64,000 nt of DNA. Origin: Streptomyces naganishii JCM 4654 (GTDB lineage: Bacteria > Actinomycetota > Actinomycetes > Streptomycetales > Streptomycetaceae). Numbering within the stretch: position 1 is the stretch's first letter; every line of letters begins with the position of its first letter. Shown here one piece after another: positions 1-8,776 of the stretch. The stretch spans positions 1 through 64,000 of the forward strand of contig NZ_BMVF01000011.1 of the NCBI RefSeq assembly GCF_014650575.1, in the 5' to 3' direction. Below the pieces are notes generated by a model. The model did no database searches. It had not been told where the DNA came from and was given only the letters and a program-made list of their open reading frames with translations. The position numbers and the translations under genes are program-made.

Positions 1-291
1 TCCCAGGACCAAGGCCACGGCGGCGATACCGACCAGGGTCGGCACGCCGTCGACCACCAGACCGCTGGTGAACAGGGTCCACCACTTGCCGACATCCATG
101 TGATGGACGTTGCTGCTGTTGTGGCGCACGAAACGGGCGCGCTCTGCCGCAGGTTGTCCCTTCAGCCACCACGCGGTCAGCAGCAGGGCCGTCACGTACA
201 GGCGGTACCCGGCAGCCACCGCGTCAACGTCCTCGCAGCCCTCATCCCCGTCCGTTCCCTGTGCTTCGTTCTTCTCGACGTGTGCGCTCAC
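1..291 (-). CDS. Rhomboid-like membrane protein, N-terminal part (runs off the window edge)
   Basis: This frame reads toward the left edge and has no stop inside the window, so only the N-terminal part is present. It contains a hydrophobic helix (YVTALLLTAWWL), a polar stretch with NSNVHHMDVGKWWTLFTSG, and a second hydrophobic helix at the edge. That arrangement is what I recall from Streptomyces rhomboid-like integral membrane proteins. The GTG at 291 is a weak start choice because the frame stays open to about 396 and no clear ribosome site is visible. The short direct repeat GTGTGCGCTCAC lies at the proposed start. The family call is from memory; catalytic residues would lie outside the window. 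Confidence 0.5.
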   Translation of the reverse strand, partial: MSAHVEKNEAQGTDGDEGCEDVDAVAAGYRLYVTALLLTAWWLKGQPAAERARFVRHNSSNVHHMDVGKWWTLFTSGLVVDGVPTLVGIAAVALVLG

Positions 292-395
292 GTGTGCGCT
301 CGGGTACTCACGGGCGGTGTGCCCGACCTTCTCGGGAAGAGACCGCCGGTCGCTGCGTCCGGTTCCGACGGCGGCCGGCGATAAAGGGTGTTCTC

Positions 396-866
396 ACCAA
401 GCGATGCCGCATTACCCCACATCGATCAGTGGTCCTGGCCAGGGGGAAGGAGTTCGCATGGTGGAACGCTGGACGGAGGCGTCTGCGCGGACGTCGTGCG
501 GCAGCGGGGTGGGTCGCGCGTCCGTCAGCCGGCGCCGGACGTCGGCCACGCCGACCGCGTCCGCGGTCTTTGCAGGCTGCGGCGGCAAGCACGCGCGCGA
601 AGCCGCGTCCGACCCCGCCGGGCGCCCTCTCGACTTCCCAGGCCGGACCAGAGACGACAGGCCGAGTCGGCCCCACCGGAGGCAGCCAGTCTGCGCGGTT
701 CGCGGAGACCTCTACGGGTTCTCCCCGGCCTCCGGACCGTTCGTGACCTCGCTGTGCCTCCAGTCGTGGATGCCGAACTCCTCGGGGAGGTTCAGTCGCG
801 TTCCGCAGGGGCCGCCGACGGGCGGGAAGCTTCTCGGGGTCTGGGGGCCACGATGCCGTGGCTGTG
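396..866. other. Intergenic region with no recognisable gene
   Basis: About 470 bases lie between the rhomboid-like gene, which reads left, and the end of the flavohaemoprotein gene. Open frames here are arginine- and proline-rich with no recognisable family signature and no ribosome site. I see no RNA gene or clear terminator. Confidence 0.4.
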
Positions 867-2069
867 TCAGATGCCGAGTTCGGTGCGGTTGATCCAGCAC
901 ACGTCCCGCTCCATCAGGAACCGTTCGGCGCTGTTGGTCGGCCTGCTGCGGCAGAACGTCGTGGGCAACGGGTCGTGGCGGATGAGCTCACCGGCCACGC
1001 CGCATCGCGACCGCAGCAGGCCGGCCACCTCGCGCACCATGTCGGGCGGCCCGCTCAGATGGACGTCGTGTCCTGCCCAGCTGCCGTGCTCCAGGATGGC
1101 GGTCTGCATCATCCGCACGCCCGCGGATCCGGGCACGCGTTCGCCGGGGACGGTCGACACCACCTCCAGCCAGGGGTGACGTTGCGCCAGCAGCCGCACA
1201 CCGGCCGAGTCGTAGTGGTCGCCATCGCAGCGCCCGCCGAGGAACAGGGTGGTGCGGCGAGGGGCGTACGCCACCTGCTCCAGCACGGCCTTGGTCTGCC
1301 CCCAGCCGGTGCCGCCCGCCACCGCCAGCAGAGGCCGCTGTGAGCCGGAAGGCAGGACGGCGTCTCCGAGCGGTGGCCCCAGCCGCAGTGCCTCGCCGAC
1401 ACGGGTCGCGTCGACCAGGGCGGTGCTCACCATGCCCTCGGGGACCTTCCGCACGTGCAGCTCCACAGTGCCGTCGGGGCGAGGTGCGTTGGCGATGGAG
1501 AAGGGCCGCCACACCCGGGGAGCGTGTGGACTGCAGAGAGTGAGGTACTGGCCGGGCAGGAAGGGATAGGACCGGTCCGGTGCGAGAGTGAGGATGACGA
1601 GGTCGGACTGCGGTTGCTGTCGTTCGACGACCCGGGCGTCCCACCAGGCCGGCGTGGCGGGAGACACCGCTGCGGCAGCGTCGATCATCGCCTGGGCGAT
1701 GACCGAGTACGCCTCGGTCCACGCCTTCTCCACGGCCGGGGTCCAGGTGTTCCCGCAGAACTGGCGGAGGGTGGCGAGCAGGCTGGCGCCCACTGCCGGG
1801 TAGTGCTCGGGCCGGACCTCGAACTTCCGGTGGTCCCGGCCGAGGGTGGCGAGGTAGGCGCCGAGTCGCTCAGAGGTATCCAGCAGCCCGACGAGTCGGG
1901 TGAGGGCCGCGAACAGCCGGTCCTGCTGTTCTGCCATCTCGACAGGGAAGAGCGACCGCACGTCCGGGTTGTTGGCGAACAGGTGCGCGTAGAAGTAGGC
2001 GGAGGCCTGATCGGCGCGGCGCTCCACCACGGAGAGGCTGGCACACAGCAGCGCGGGGTCCAAAGCCAT
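867..2069 (-). CDS. Flavohaemoprotein-like globin/FAD-NAD(P) reductase
   Basis: This 400-residue protein has an N-terminal haem globin (about 1-135) fused to a ferredoxin-reductase-like FAD/NAD(P) module. Proximal His80 is in GRDHRKF, Tyr90 in PEHY, distal Tyr27 in YFYAHLF, with Gln49 at the E7 position. The reductase part shows RPFSIAN (flavin binding) and AGGTGWGQ (nucleotide binding). Flavohaemoproteins oxidise nitric oxide to nitrate with O2 and NAD(P)H. The nucleotide motif lacks the usual GGTGLAP form, and the C-terminus carries an atypical tail after the last reductase strand (RSRPTNSAERF...). It lies 9 bp downstream of a single-domain globin, so the two probably form one transcript. 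NO dioxygenase activity is an inference from family. Confidence 0.8.
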   Translation of the reverse strand: MALDPALLCASLSVVERRADQASAYFYAHLFANNPDVRSLFPVEMAEQQDRLFAALTRLVGLLDTSERLGAYLATLGRDHRKFEVRPEHYPAVGASLLATLRQFCGNTWTPAVEKAWTEAYSVIAQAMIDAAAAVSPATPAWWDARVVERQQPQSDLVILTLAPDRSYPFLPGQYLTLCSPHAPRVWRPFSIANAPRPDGTVELHVRKVPEGMVSTALVDATRVGEALRLGPPLGDAVLPSGSQRPLLAVAGGTGWGQTKAVLEQVAYAPRRTTLFLGGRCDGDHYDSAGVRLLAQRHPWLEVVSTVPGERVPGSAGVRMMQTAILEHGSWAGHDVHLSGPPDMVREVAGLLRSRCGVAGELIRHDPLPTTFCRSRPTNSAERFLMERDVCWINRTELGI

Positions 2070-2078
2070 GGGCCGACC

Positions 2079-2522
2079 TCAGGCAACGGTGGCGGCGCTC
2101 GCGGACCCGCCCTCGGAGGTGCCCGCCGCGGCGCCGGTCATGGTGGCGCTCACGACGCCGAACAGGGCGCTCCACGCCCGCGCGGTCGCGGAGTCCCAGC
2201 TGTCTCCGGCGAAGTGCTCGAGCGTGGCGAGGAGGCTGGCGCCGACTGCGGGATAGTGCTCCGGCAAGGCACCGTACGAGGCGTGCCGGCGCCCGAGCCC
2301 TTCCAGGATGCTTTGCAGATTCTGCGGCTTTTCGAGGTTGGCGACCAGGGTGCGCAGCGCGGCCCAGAGCCGGTCGCGCTGCTCGTCGAGATGTGCGGCG
2401 AAAAGGCTCCGCAACTCAGGATTGCGGGTCAAAAGGTGGTCGTAGAAGTAGGCGGCGACGTCGATCCCGTAGGGCTCGACGGCGGCGAAGCTGCGTGTGA
2501 CCAGTGCGGTTTCCAGAGCCAT
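2079..2522 (-). CDS. Single-domain haemoglobin of flavohaemoprotein type
   Basis: This 147-residue globin aligns by eye with the globin domain of the next gene and keeps Tyr27 (B10), Gln48 (E7 region), proximal His80 in GRRHASY and Tyr90 in PEHY, all at the same residue positions. It has no reductase domain, so it would need reduction in trans, plausibly by the adjacent flavohaemoprotein. The C-terminus is a short Ala/Gly/Ser tail. The gene is first in a two-gene operon with a 9-bp gap, which suggests a tandem duplication followed by loss or gain of the reductase. Likely role: binding or detoxification of NO or O2. Confidence 0.8.
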   Translation of the reverse strand: MALETALVTRSFAAVEPYGIDVAAYFYDHLLTRNPELRSLFAAHLDEQRDRLWAALRTLVANLEKPQNLQSILEGLGRRHASYGALPEHYPAVGASLLATLEHFAGDSWDSATARAWSALFGVVSATMTGAAAGTSEGGSASAATVA

Positions 2523-2555
2523 GGCGCCAGACTGTACAGCGCCACGCCGACCGAC

Positions 2556-2584
2556 CTGTTATGAAAGCGTTATCTGTTAAGAAC
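2556..2584 (-). promoter_or_regulatory. AT-rich repeated motif upstream of the globin operon
   Basis: Just upstream of the globin start is an unusually AT-rich stretch in which CTGTTA occurs at 2556-2561 and 2574-2579, with GTTAT also repeated (2558, 2569 and 2602). Its position and composition suggest a promoter or operator. I cannot assign the regulator; NsrR, Rex and DevR-type proteins are candidates only from the genes controlled. Confidence 0.35.
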
Positions 2585-2943
2585 GTCACTGTATCCAGTT
2601 TGTTATATCTCCAAGAATGTGCCGATGCGATGAATTGCTCCTGTCTGTCGCACGAGCGAAGGCGGTGCCGGGCCTCTGCCGGCGCACGCGAAACCGCACC
2701 CGTTTCCGGCTCTCGCCTGGGGCGGGTGTTCGCCGTTCCGGCGGCCGCGGCGTCTCGCAGGCGGTGCCCCGGCCCGTACGGCCGTAAGGTGGAAACCGGA
2801 TCTGAAGGTGGAAACCGGATCTGAGGGACTTCTCGGGTTTCGGAGTGTGAAACGGCGGTGTGCATGTTCTCTGCCCCGGCCGGCGCGGCAGTCGGCCGTT
2901 TTCCGCTTTGTGTCCTGGTCCGTCCTCCCGGAGCACGGGAGCG

Positions 2944-4608
2944 GTGACGGACACACGGGCCCGGCGCCCGGCTTCGGACGGCGGCGGGCAGGCTCCTCGC
3001 CGTCCCGGACGGAAGCTGCTGGACGCCCTGCTCGACCTCGTCGACCAGGCGGTCGTGGTCTGTGACGCTTCCGGTGTGGTCCTCTGGTGCAACGGCCCGG
3101 CCGCCGTCTGCTTTCCGGGCCTGCGGCCGGGGATCACGGCGGACCCCGCGGCAGCCGGACCTCTGGGGCAGGCGGTCGTCGCCTCCGCGGCGGCTTTCGA
3201 CGCCGAGTTCCTCGGCCGGCGGCTGACCGGCCGCAGGAACTCGGTGCGGGACTGCTCGGTGTGGCTCGTCAGCGACGACACCGAGGTCCGCCGGTGCGGG
3301 GCCGAGCTGCGCGCCGAGCGGCTCCGGACGGCGTTCCTGAGCGAGGCGGGCCGACGGCTGGGAGCCTCCCTGCACCACGGCCGCACTGCACGGAGTGTGG
3401 TGGAACTCGCCGTGCCGGCCTTGGCCGACGCCGCGCTGCTCGTGCTGCCGCCGCGCGGTGGCCACGCGGACTGGCACCGTTGCGCCGCGCCGGGCGTGGC
3501 GGCGGAGTCGGGAGCGTTGCCGGCGTCCACCCTCGAGCGTGTACCGCAGCTGGTGAGGGCACTGTCCGATCTGTCACCCCGGCTCGCCGCCTGCCGCCCG
3601 GGCGATCTTGAAGGTCTGGGCGGGGCGACGCCGCCGGACCCGGGTCCCGGAGGCGAGTCGCTCGTGACCGCGCTGCCCGGTGGCGGGGGCTCGGCGGGGG
3701 CTCTGGTCCTCTTCCGCGCGGCCGGAACGGGGGAGCGTCCCGTCGCGGACTCCGCGGTGGTATCCGAATTCGCCTACCGGGCCGGTACGGCTCTGTCGGC
3801 CGCCGCCCTCTACGCCCAGCAGGCTCACACTGCGGCCGTGCTCCAGGCGGGCCTGGATCCCGCGCCGCTGCCCGAGGTGCCGGGCGTGCGGCTGGGCGCC
3901 GCCTATCGCCCCGCCCCCGAGGCACTGGGCTTCGGCGGTGACTTCTACGAGGTGGAGTCCGAGCAGGACGGTGGTGGGGGCGTGAGGTTCAGCCTGGGGG
4001 ACGTCTGCGGCAAGGGCGCGGAGGCGGCCGTGCTCACCGGTCATGTCCGCCAGAGCCTGCGGACCCTGGCCCTCGTCGAGACCCGGCCGCTGCGTGTGCT
4101 CGACGTGCTCAACCGGTCGCTGCTCGAGGCTGACTCAGGCCGGTTCGCCAGCCTGGTCGTGGGCGCCGCCCGCCCGGCCGGCCGAGGCGCACTGGACGTC
4201 GTGCTCGCCGGTGGCGGGCATCCGCCACCGCTGGTGCTGCGCCGTGGCGGAGCCGTGGAGGCGGTGGACGTGGGCGGGATGCTGGTCGGGGCCCTGCCCG
4301 GCGCGGAATTCGGCCAGGCCGCGGTCCGGCTGGCGCGCGACGAGCTGATCCTGCTGTACAGCGACGGGGTCACCGAGGCCCGGGGCGGTCCCGCCGGTGC
4401 CGAGGAGTACGGGGCCGAGCGGCTCGCGCACGACCTGGCGGGCTGCGCGGGGATGCCCGCCGGCGCGGTCGCCGAGCGGATCGAACTGCGCGTCGCCGAC
4501 TGGCTGGCCGGACGTGCCCATGACGACATCGCGGTCCTGGCGCTGCAGTCGTCGCCGCCCTCGCGCCTCTCGCCAGGTGCGTCCGACGCTCTTGGACCCC
4601 CACGGTGA
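2944..4608 (+). CDS. PAS/GAF-containing SpoIIE-family PP2C phosphatase
   Basis: This is a 554-residue protein. A PAS-like segment (about 25-75, LVDQAVVVCDASGVVLWCNG) is followed by a GAF-like region (about 135-300) and a C-terminal PP2C/SpoIIE phosphatase. Metal-binding aspartates are visible in FGGDFYE, LGDVCGKG, LYSDGVTEA and AHDDIAVLAL. Such phosphatases dephosphorylate anti-sigma-factor antagonists in partner-switching stress pathways. The GTG at 2944 is preferred over the upstream ATG at 2860 because GGGAG lies just before it and homology begins downstream. Its TGA overlaps the GTG of the next gene (GTGA), so the two are translationally coupled. The phosphatase therefore probably acts with that cobalamin-binding protein. 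I see no anti-sigma or antagonist gene nearby. Confidence 0.85.
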   Translation: MTDTRARRPASDGGGQAPRRPGRKLLDALLDLVDQAVVVCDASGVVLWCNGPAAVCFPGLRPGITADPAAAGPLGQAVVASAAAFDAEFLGRRLTGRRNSVRDCSVWLVSDDTEVRRCGAELRAERLRTAFLSEAGRRLGASLHHGRTARSVVELAVPALADAALLVLPPRGGHADWHRCAAPGVAAESGALPASTLERVPQLVRALSDLSPRLAACRPGDLEGLGGATPPDPGPGGESLVTALPGGGGSAGALVLFRAAGTGERPVADSAVVSEFAYRAGTALSAAALYAQQAHTAAVLQAGLDPAPLPEVPGVRLGAAYRPAPEALGFGGDFYEVESEQDGGGGVRFSLGDVCGKGAEAAVLTGHVRQSLRTLALVETRPLRVLDVLNRSLLEADSGRFASLVVGAARPAGRGALDVVLAGGGHPPPLVLRRGGAVEAVDVGGMLVGALPGAEFGQAAVRLARDELILLYSDGVTEARGGPAGAEEYGAERLAHDLAGCAGMPAGAVAERIELRVADWLAGRAHDDIAVLALQSSPPSRLSPGASDALGPPR

Positions 4609-5756
4609 CCGACGTGCCGGCCGTCCTCCCGGAGGTCCGCGCCGCCTTCGACAACCACCTCGCCCACGCCGACGAGGCGGGGGCCACCGCACTGGCTCTG
4701 GGTCTGCTGCGGTCAGGGGCCGCGGCGGAGGACATCCTGCTCCGACTGATCGCCCCGGCACAGGCAGCCGTCGGCGCCCGATGGGTGGCCGCGGAGTGGA
4801 GCGTGGCCCAGGAGCACGCCGCCACCCATGTGAGCGAGCGCGTGGTGAACGCCGTGGCCGCCGCGGCTGCGGGGTCGTGGCACCCGGGCTCCGCACCGGC
4901 CCGCCGGGTCGTGTTCGCGTGCGTCGAGGGGGAGCGTCACACCCTGCCCGCACGGATCGCCGCGGAGGTGCTGAGGCTGCGCGGCTTCGACGTGACGTTT
5001 CTGGGCGCGAACGTCCTCGCCCCGCACCTGCTGTCCCACATCCACCGGCAGGGGCCCGACCTGGTGTGTCTGTCATGCATGATTCCGGCGCGCCTGCCCG
5101 CCGCACACCACCTCGTCGAGTGCGGTCGGCGAGCAGGGGCACCGGTGCTTGTGGGCGGCTCGGGGTTCGGCCCCGGGGGCGTCTGGGCCCGCACGATCGG
5201 AGCCGACCTGTACGCGTCCGATCCGGCCGTCGCCGCCGAGATGCTCGCGCTGCGGTGGCCGAGGCCCCCGGAGGCAGCGGAGCCCCTGGAACACCTCGCC
5301 GACGAGGAGTACTTCCGGATCGTCCGGCAGCGGACCGAGTTGCTGGGGCGACTGCGCGTCCATGTGCTGGAGCGGTACCCGTGGCTCGGTGATCCGGGCT
5401 CGCAGTACGCGGAGGCCGTCATGGAGGACCTCGGCCGTCTCCCCGACGTCGTGGCCGCGGCGAACTACGTCGACGATCCGCGGGTTCTCACCGACTATCT
5501 CTCTTTCGGCGCGCAGTTCCTGCGCGCCCGTGGTGTGCCCACCGCCGTTCTGGGCGCGGCCCTGGCAACGCTGTCCGAGCGGCTGCGGGGGCTTCCGCGG
5601 ACGGCCGCGCACCTGGACGCCGGGCGGCGCTGGCTCACGGCCGTGGGCCTCGGCACCTGCACGCCCGACGACGAGGCCGGCACGACGGGAGGACCCGGTG
5701 AACGGGCAGGGCGGGACGACGACAGAGGCGCCGGCCCAACGGGCGAGTCGGGCTGA
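4605..5756 (+). CDS. Cobalamin-binding protein with CarH/LitR-type photosensor residues, no DNA-binding domain
   Basis: This 383-residue protein starts directly with the cobalamin cap and Rossmann domains. The cap has Trp60, nine residues, then Glu70-His71 (W-x9-EH), the signature of adenosylcobalamin photoreceptors of the CarH/LitR type. The Rossmann part has Glu110-Arg-His112 in VEGERHTLP, matching the E-x-H lower-ligand motif, then FDVTFLGANV and VGGSGFG. The MerR helix-turn-helix of CarH/LitR is absent. A helical C-terminal region (about 225-360) may be a globin-like sensor or dimerisation domain, which I cannot name. The GTG start overlaps the stop of the phosphatase gene. I infer a light- or B12-responsive regulator of that phosphatase; a methyl-transfer role is less likely without a catalytic module. 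Confidence 0.8.
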   Translation: MTDVPAVLPEVRAAFDNHLAHADEAGATALALGLLRSGAAAEDILLRLIAPAQAAVGARWVAAEWSVAQEHAATHVSERVVNAVAAAAAGSWHPGSAPARRVVFACVEGERHTLPARIAAEVLRLRGFDVTFLGANVLAPHLLSHIHRQGPDLVCLSCMIPARLPAAHHLVECGRRAGAPVLVGGSGFGPGGVWARTIGADLYASDPAVAAEMLALRWPRPPEAAEPLEHLADEEYFRIVRQRTELLGRLRVHVLERYPWLGDPGSQYAEAVMEDLGRLPDVVAAANYVDDPRVLTDYLSFGAQFLRARGVPTAVLGAALATLSERLRGLPRTAAHLDAGRRWLTAVGLGTCTPDDEAGTTGGPGERAGRDDDRGAGPTGESG

Positions 5757-6004
5757 CGGACGGTGCCGGGAGCCCGCCGCGGACGGCGGTCGGTGACTGC
5801 ACCTCGGGCGGCGAGACCCTCTTCCAGCCCGTGACGGCAGCTCCCGGCGCAGAGGGGCGCCACCATCCCCTGACACGCCGCTCGGAGCGGATGAGATCGC
5901 GCCGGCCCCGCACCACTGACTCCACCGACGAGTAGTGGTAGCGGCAGCGGCGGCGGCTGCACCGACAGGTGCCTCGGGGGAAGAGCTTTTCCTGCGCGAC
6001 CACG
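5757..6004. other. Intergenic region beside recombinase remnant
   Basis: These bases separate the cobalamin-protein gene from the C-terminal remnant of a serine recombinase on the other strand. No ribosome site or recognisable protein is visible. An attachment site could lie here because large serine recombinases usually sit next to one, but no duplicated core can be identified from one window. Confidence 0.3.
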
Positions 6005-7717
6005 ACCGTGTCGTCACGGTCAACTCCCCCCTCGGACACAACGATTGACGATACGGTGACGAGGGCCCCGACCTTACGGTCGCGGTCCTCGTTGCGTATT
6101 CGTAGCTAATGGTGATGCCCAGTGCCTCGTAGAGGGGGCCCTTCTTCTCGACGGCTGCGACTTGGATGCGCTGTGCAATATCTCCAAGACTCTCAGTGAT
6201 CTGTCGGATCTGTTGCGCGTCGAGCGGGGTTTGCTTCTTCCGGGGGACGGCGGTGTGCGCGTCGAGCTTCTTCTGTGCCGCGTCCTTGTCCCGCTTGGCT
6301 TCGTTGATCCACTGGGTGACGACGGCGGGATCGGCTCCGGCGTCGAGGGCTGCCTGGTAGCGGGCGAGACGGCGCTCGCACTCCTTGATCGCCTGGCGTG
6401 CTTGGGCCTGCTCGGGGGTCTGGGGCTCTGCGGTGCTCGCTGCGGCGCTCGCGTGGGTGAGCGCTTCGATGGTGGCGGAGAGCCGGTCCGGGGCGAAGGC
6501 CCGGGCGATCCACCGGTCCAGGGCCTGGCACACGATGTCTTCCCGCAGGTAGACGGTGCGCGGGTGGGTGAGGTCGGGGTAGAGGGCGGCTTCTTCCTCT
6601 TTGAACTCGCAGCGGTAGTAGACGCGGCTGCGGATTGGTGGCGGGCTGCATCTTGCGCCCGCACAGGCTGCACCGGACCCGGCCGCGCAGAGCGTAGGGG
6701 CGCGCGCCCCGCTTTCCGACGCGCTCCTGCCGCCCCTGGTTGCGGGCGCGCTGTGTGCGCACGGTGCGGGCGGCATCGAAGACTCGAAGAGGTCCAGGCT
6801 GATGATCGCTTCGTGAGCGGGTTCGTTGGAGTGGATCCACTCATCGGGCGGGTTGTGGGTCATGTGGGTGCGGTGGCCGAGGGTGACGTCGTCGACGTCG
6901 AGGAGGCTTCTTCCTTGCGCTGCTTGTTCCAGACCTCGTGGCCGGTGTACCGGGGGTTGAGGAGGATGGCGCGCACGACGCCCTGCTGCCATGCGGTCTT
7001 CTTGCGGTGCGGTTTGCGGGTGGCGTCGTGGGCGGAGGGGCAGGGGATGCCTTCCCGAGTGAGCTGGGCGGCAATGGCGCTGTAGCTCATGCCTTCCACA
7101 TACATAGTGAAGATCCGCTGCACGACGGGTGCGGCGCCGGGGTCCAGCTCGAGCTTGTGGACGCGCTGGCCGGCGGCGGCCTTCGAGGGGTTGGGGTGGG
7201 GGCCTGCGTCGGCGATCCGGTAGCCGTAGGGTGGCCGCCCGCCGAGATAGCGGCCCTGGAGCTGGGCCTGCGAGCCCATGGCGGTCCGCACCCGGATCTT
7301 GATGCGGTTGCGTTCCCCCTTGCTCATGCCGCCGAAGACGGACATGACGAGGTCGTGGGCTTCGTTGTCCGGGTCGATCGGGCCGCCGACTTCCGGGACC
7401 CACAGGGGGATGCGGAAGTGGACGAAGACGGGGAAGGTGTTGCCGAACTGGTTGCCGTAGGTGCGCTGGGGTTCTCCGATCACAACGGCGTCGAAGCCGC
7501 GGTTTGGGTTGCGGAGGGCTTGGAGGAGTTCGTTGGCGCGGGGCCGGCGTTGCCAGGGCAGGGAGCGGCTGTGTCCGACGTCGAAGTACTCGGTGACGAT
7601 CTGGCCGCCAGCGGGTTCGATCAGGGCACGGGCCCGGGTGAGCTGCCAGTTTCTGGAGGCCTCGGGGTCTTGAAGGTCCTCGGTGGAACAGCGTCCGGCG
7701 AAGGCGAAACGGATCAC
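6005..7717 (-). pseudogene. Large serine recombinase, frameshifted
   Basis: The N-terminal frame (start 7717) has the resolvase-type catalytic serine in GRCSTEDLQDP and the recombinase segment GGRPPYGYRI. The reading frame then breaks near 6909 (after WNKQRKEE), near 6785 (after LDLFES) and near 6640 (after KMQPAT). The pieces in successive frames rebuild one protein: recombinase domain, zinc ribbon (RCSLCGRKM then YYRCEFKEE), coiled coil (about 6250-6450) and the C-terminal ITISYEYATRTATVR. No stop follows in the last frame until much further on, so the 3' end at about 6005 is approximate. The intact family integrates phages or integrative elements. Three frame breaks suggest decay, although sequence error cannot be excluded. 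Confidence 0.75.
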
Positions 7718-7764
7718 GTGCGGTCAGTCTCCCGGGGTGTATGGCGTGTAGCGCGGTGCGGGTG

Positions 7765-8259
7765 TTATGTGGGGGTCTGTCGTACCTCGGTTGGGCTAGA
7801 AGAGCCAGCGGCCGTCCGCTCGTCTGTGCTGACTACGGCCTCGGGGCGTGGCTGGCCGGGATCGGTAACCAGGATGCGAAGGAGGTGCAGTAGGGCGGCT
7901 GCGATGTGCTCCGTCACCTTAGGTGGCTCCTCGGGGAGGTCCACGTGGATCCCCTGACGGTTGTCTGGAGACGCGTCGTGCTGGGATGGCGGCTGGGGCA
8001 GGCGCTGTGGGACGCCGTGGCCTAGAGATCTGCTTAGGGCTGACACGTCTTCTATAGGGATGTCGCAGGCCGGACTTGTCGTCCTACAGCAGCCGCCAAG
8101 CCGCCAGTGGTAGACATCGCTGAGCGCTGCGTGCAGACCTCGGGAGAGGACCATCAAGGCGGAGGTGCCCAGCGCGTGGAGGCGGGTCAGGGCTACGTCG
8201 CGCAGACTGAGGACGTGATGGAGTTCCGCTTCAACGTGTAGCGGGCGCTGCATCGCCAC
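7765..8259 (-). CDS. Hypothetical protein next to recombinase
   Basis: This frame encodes 164 residues, has no family I recognise, and lies 47 bp upstream of the recombinase remnant on the same strand. The N-terminal third looks like a plausible amphipathic helical protein (LHHVLSLRDVALTRLHALGTSALMVLSRGL). The rest is Pro/Ser-rich and less convincing. Composition is slightly less GC-rich than neighbours. It may be a cargo or regulatory gene of the former integrative element. Confidence 0.4.
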   Translation of the reverse strand: MAMQRPLHVEAELHHVLSLRDVALTRLHALGTSALMVLSRGLHAALSDVYHWRLGGCCRTTSPACDIPIEDVSALSRSLGHGVPQRLPQPPSQHDASPDNRQGIHVDLPEEPPKVTEHIAAALLHLLRILVTDPGQPRPEAVVSTDERTAAGSSSPTEVRQTPT

Positions 8260-8290
8260 GTCGCTGATCTAGCAAACATGCAGGTCAGGA

Positions 8291-8319
8291 GGGGGCCGAC
8301 CTTTCGGGGTCGGGCCCCT
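8291..8319. terminator. Hairpin, possible terminator
   Basis: GGGGGCCGACC and GGTCGGGCCCC can pair as an 11-bp stem with one mismatch around the loop TTTCGG. The hairpin lies between the divergent hypothetical gene and the toxin-antitoxin operon. It has no U-tract and its direction is unclear, so it could equally be a regulatory stem. Confidence 0.35.
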
Positions 8320-8491
8320 GGTTGCTTCCCGTGTTGGGATGGTGGCTGGCTTCCGTGCTGAGTCGCGGACTGTGCGGTGCGCGACGAGAGGGGGTGGGCG
8401 ACTCTTCCCCGGCCTTTCCCGGGTGGCTCCCGCGTGGGTGGCGGGGGCGCGGGCCGTAGCGCTTTTCCTACTCGTTTGACACACTTGGGGC

Positions 8492-8776
8492 ATGGCTGAG
8501 ACGACGTACAGCATCGGAGAAGGGCCGGCGACGCGGGTGAGCCTGTCGCTTCCGGAGGGGACCGCGGAGGCGATCCGTGCGCGGGTGGGCAAGCGGGAGT
8601 TCTCCGCGTTCATCGCCGCGGCGGTCGAGCGTGAGCTGCGCGGCCAGGTGTTGGACGAGTACCTGGCGGACTACGAGAACCGCAAGGGGCCGGTCTCCGA
8701 GCAGGCTCGTCAGCGGGCGCGGCAGGTCTTCGACGAGGTGTTCGCCGAGGAGGCCGGGTGGCCCGCCGCAAGCTGA
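8492..8776 (+). CDS. Antitoxin of a VapBC-like pair
   Basis: This 94-residue protein begins with a short ribbon-helix-helix-like segment (ATRVSLSLPEGTAEAIRARVGKR, about 13-35). A charged helical C-terminus follows (DEYLADYENRKGPVSEQARQRARQ) that would wrap the toxin. It immediately precedes and overlaps a PIN-domain gene, the classical antitoxin-toxin order. Antitoxins of this kind neutralise the RNase and repress the operon. The exact antitoxin family (VapB, CopG or RelB type) is uncertain. Confidence 0.7.
   Translation: MAETTYSIGEGPATRVSLSLPEGTAEAIRARVGKREFSAFIAAAVERELRGQVLDEYLADYENRKGPVSEQARQRARQVFDEVFAEEAGWPAAS

Noticed and set aside
5757..6100. Attachment site for the serine recombinase
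   Set aside because: No duplicated core or flanking tRNA can be shown from a single window.
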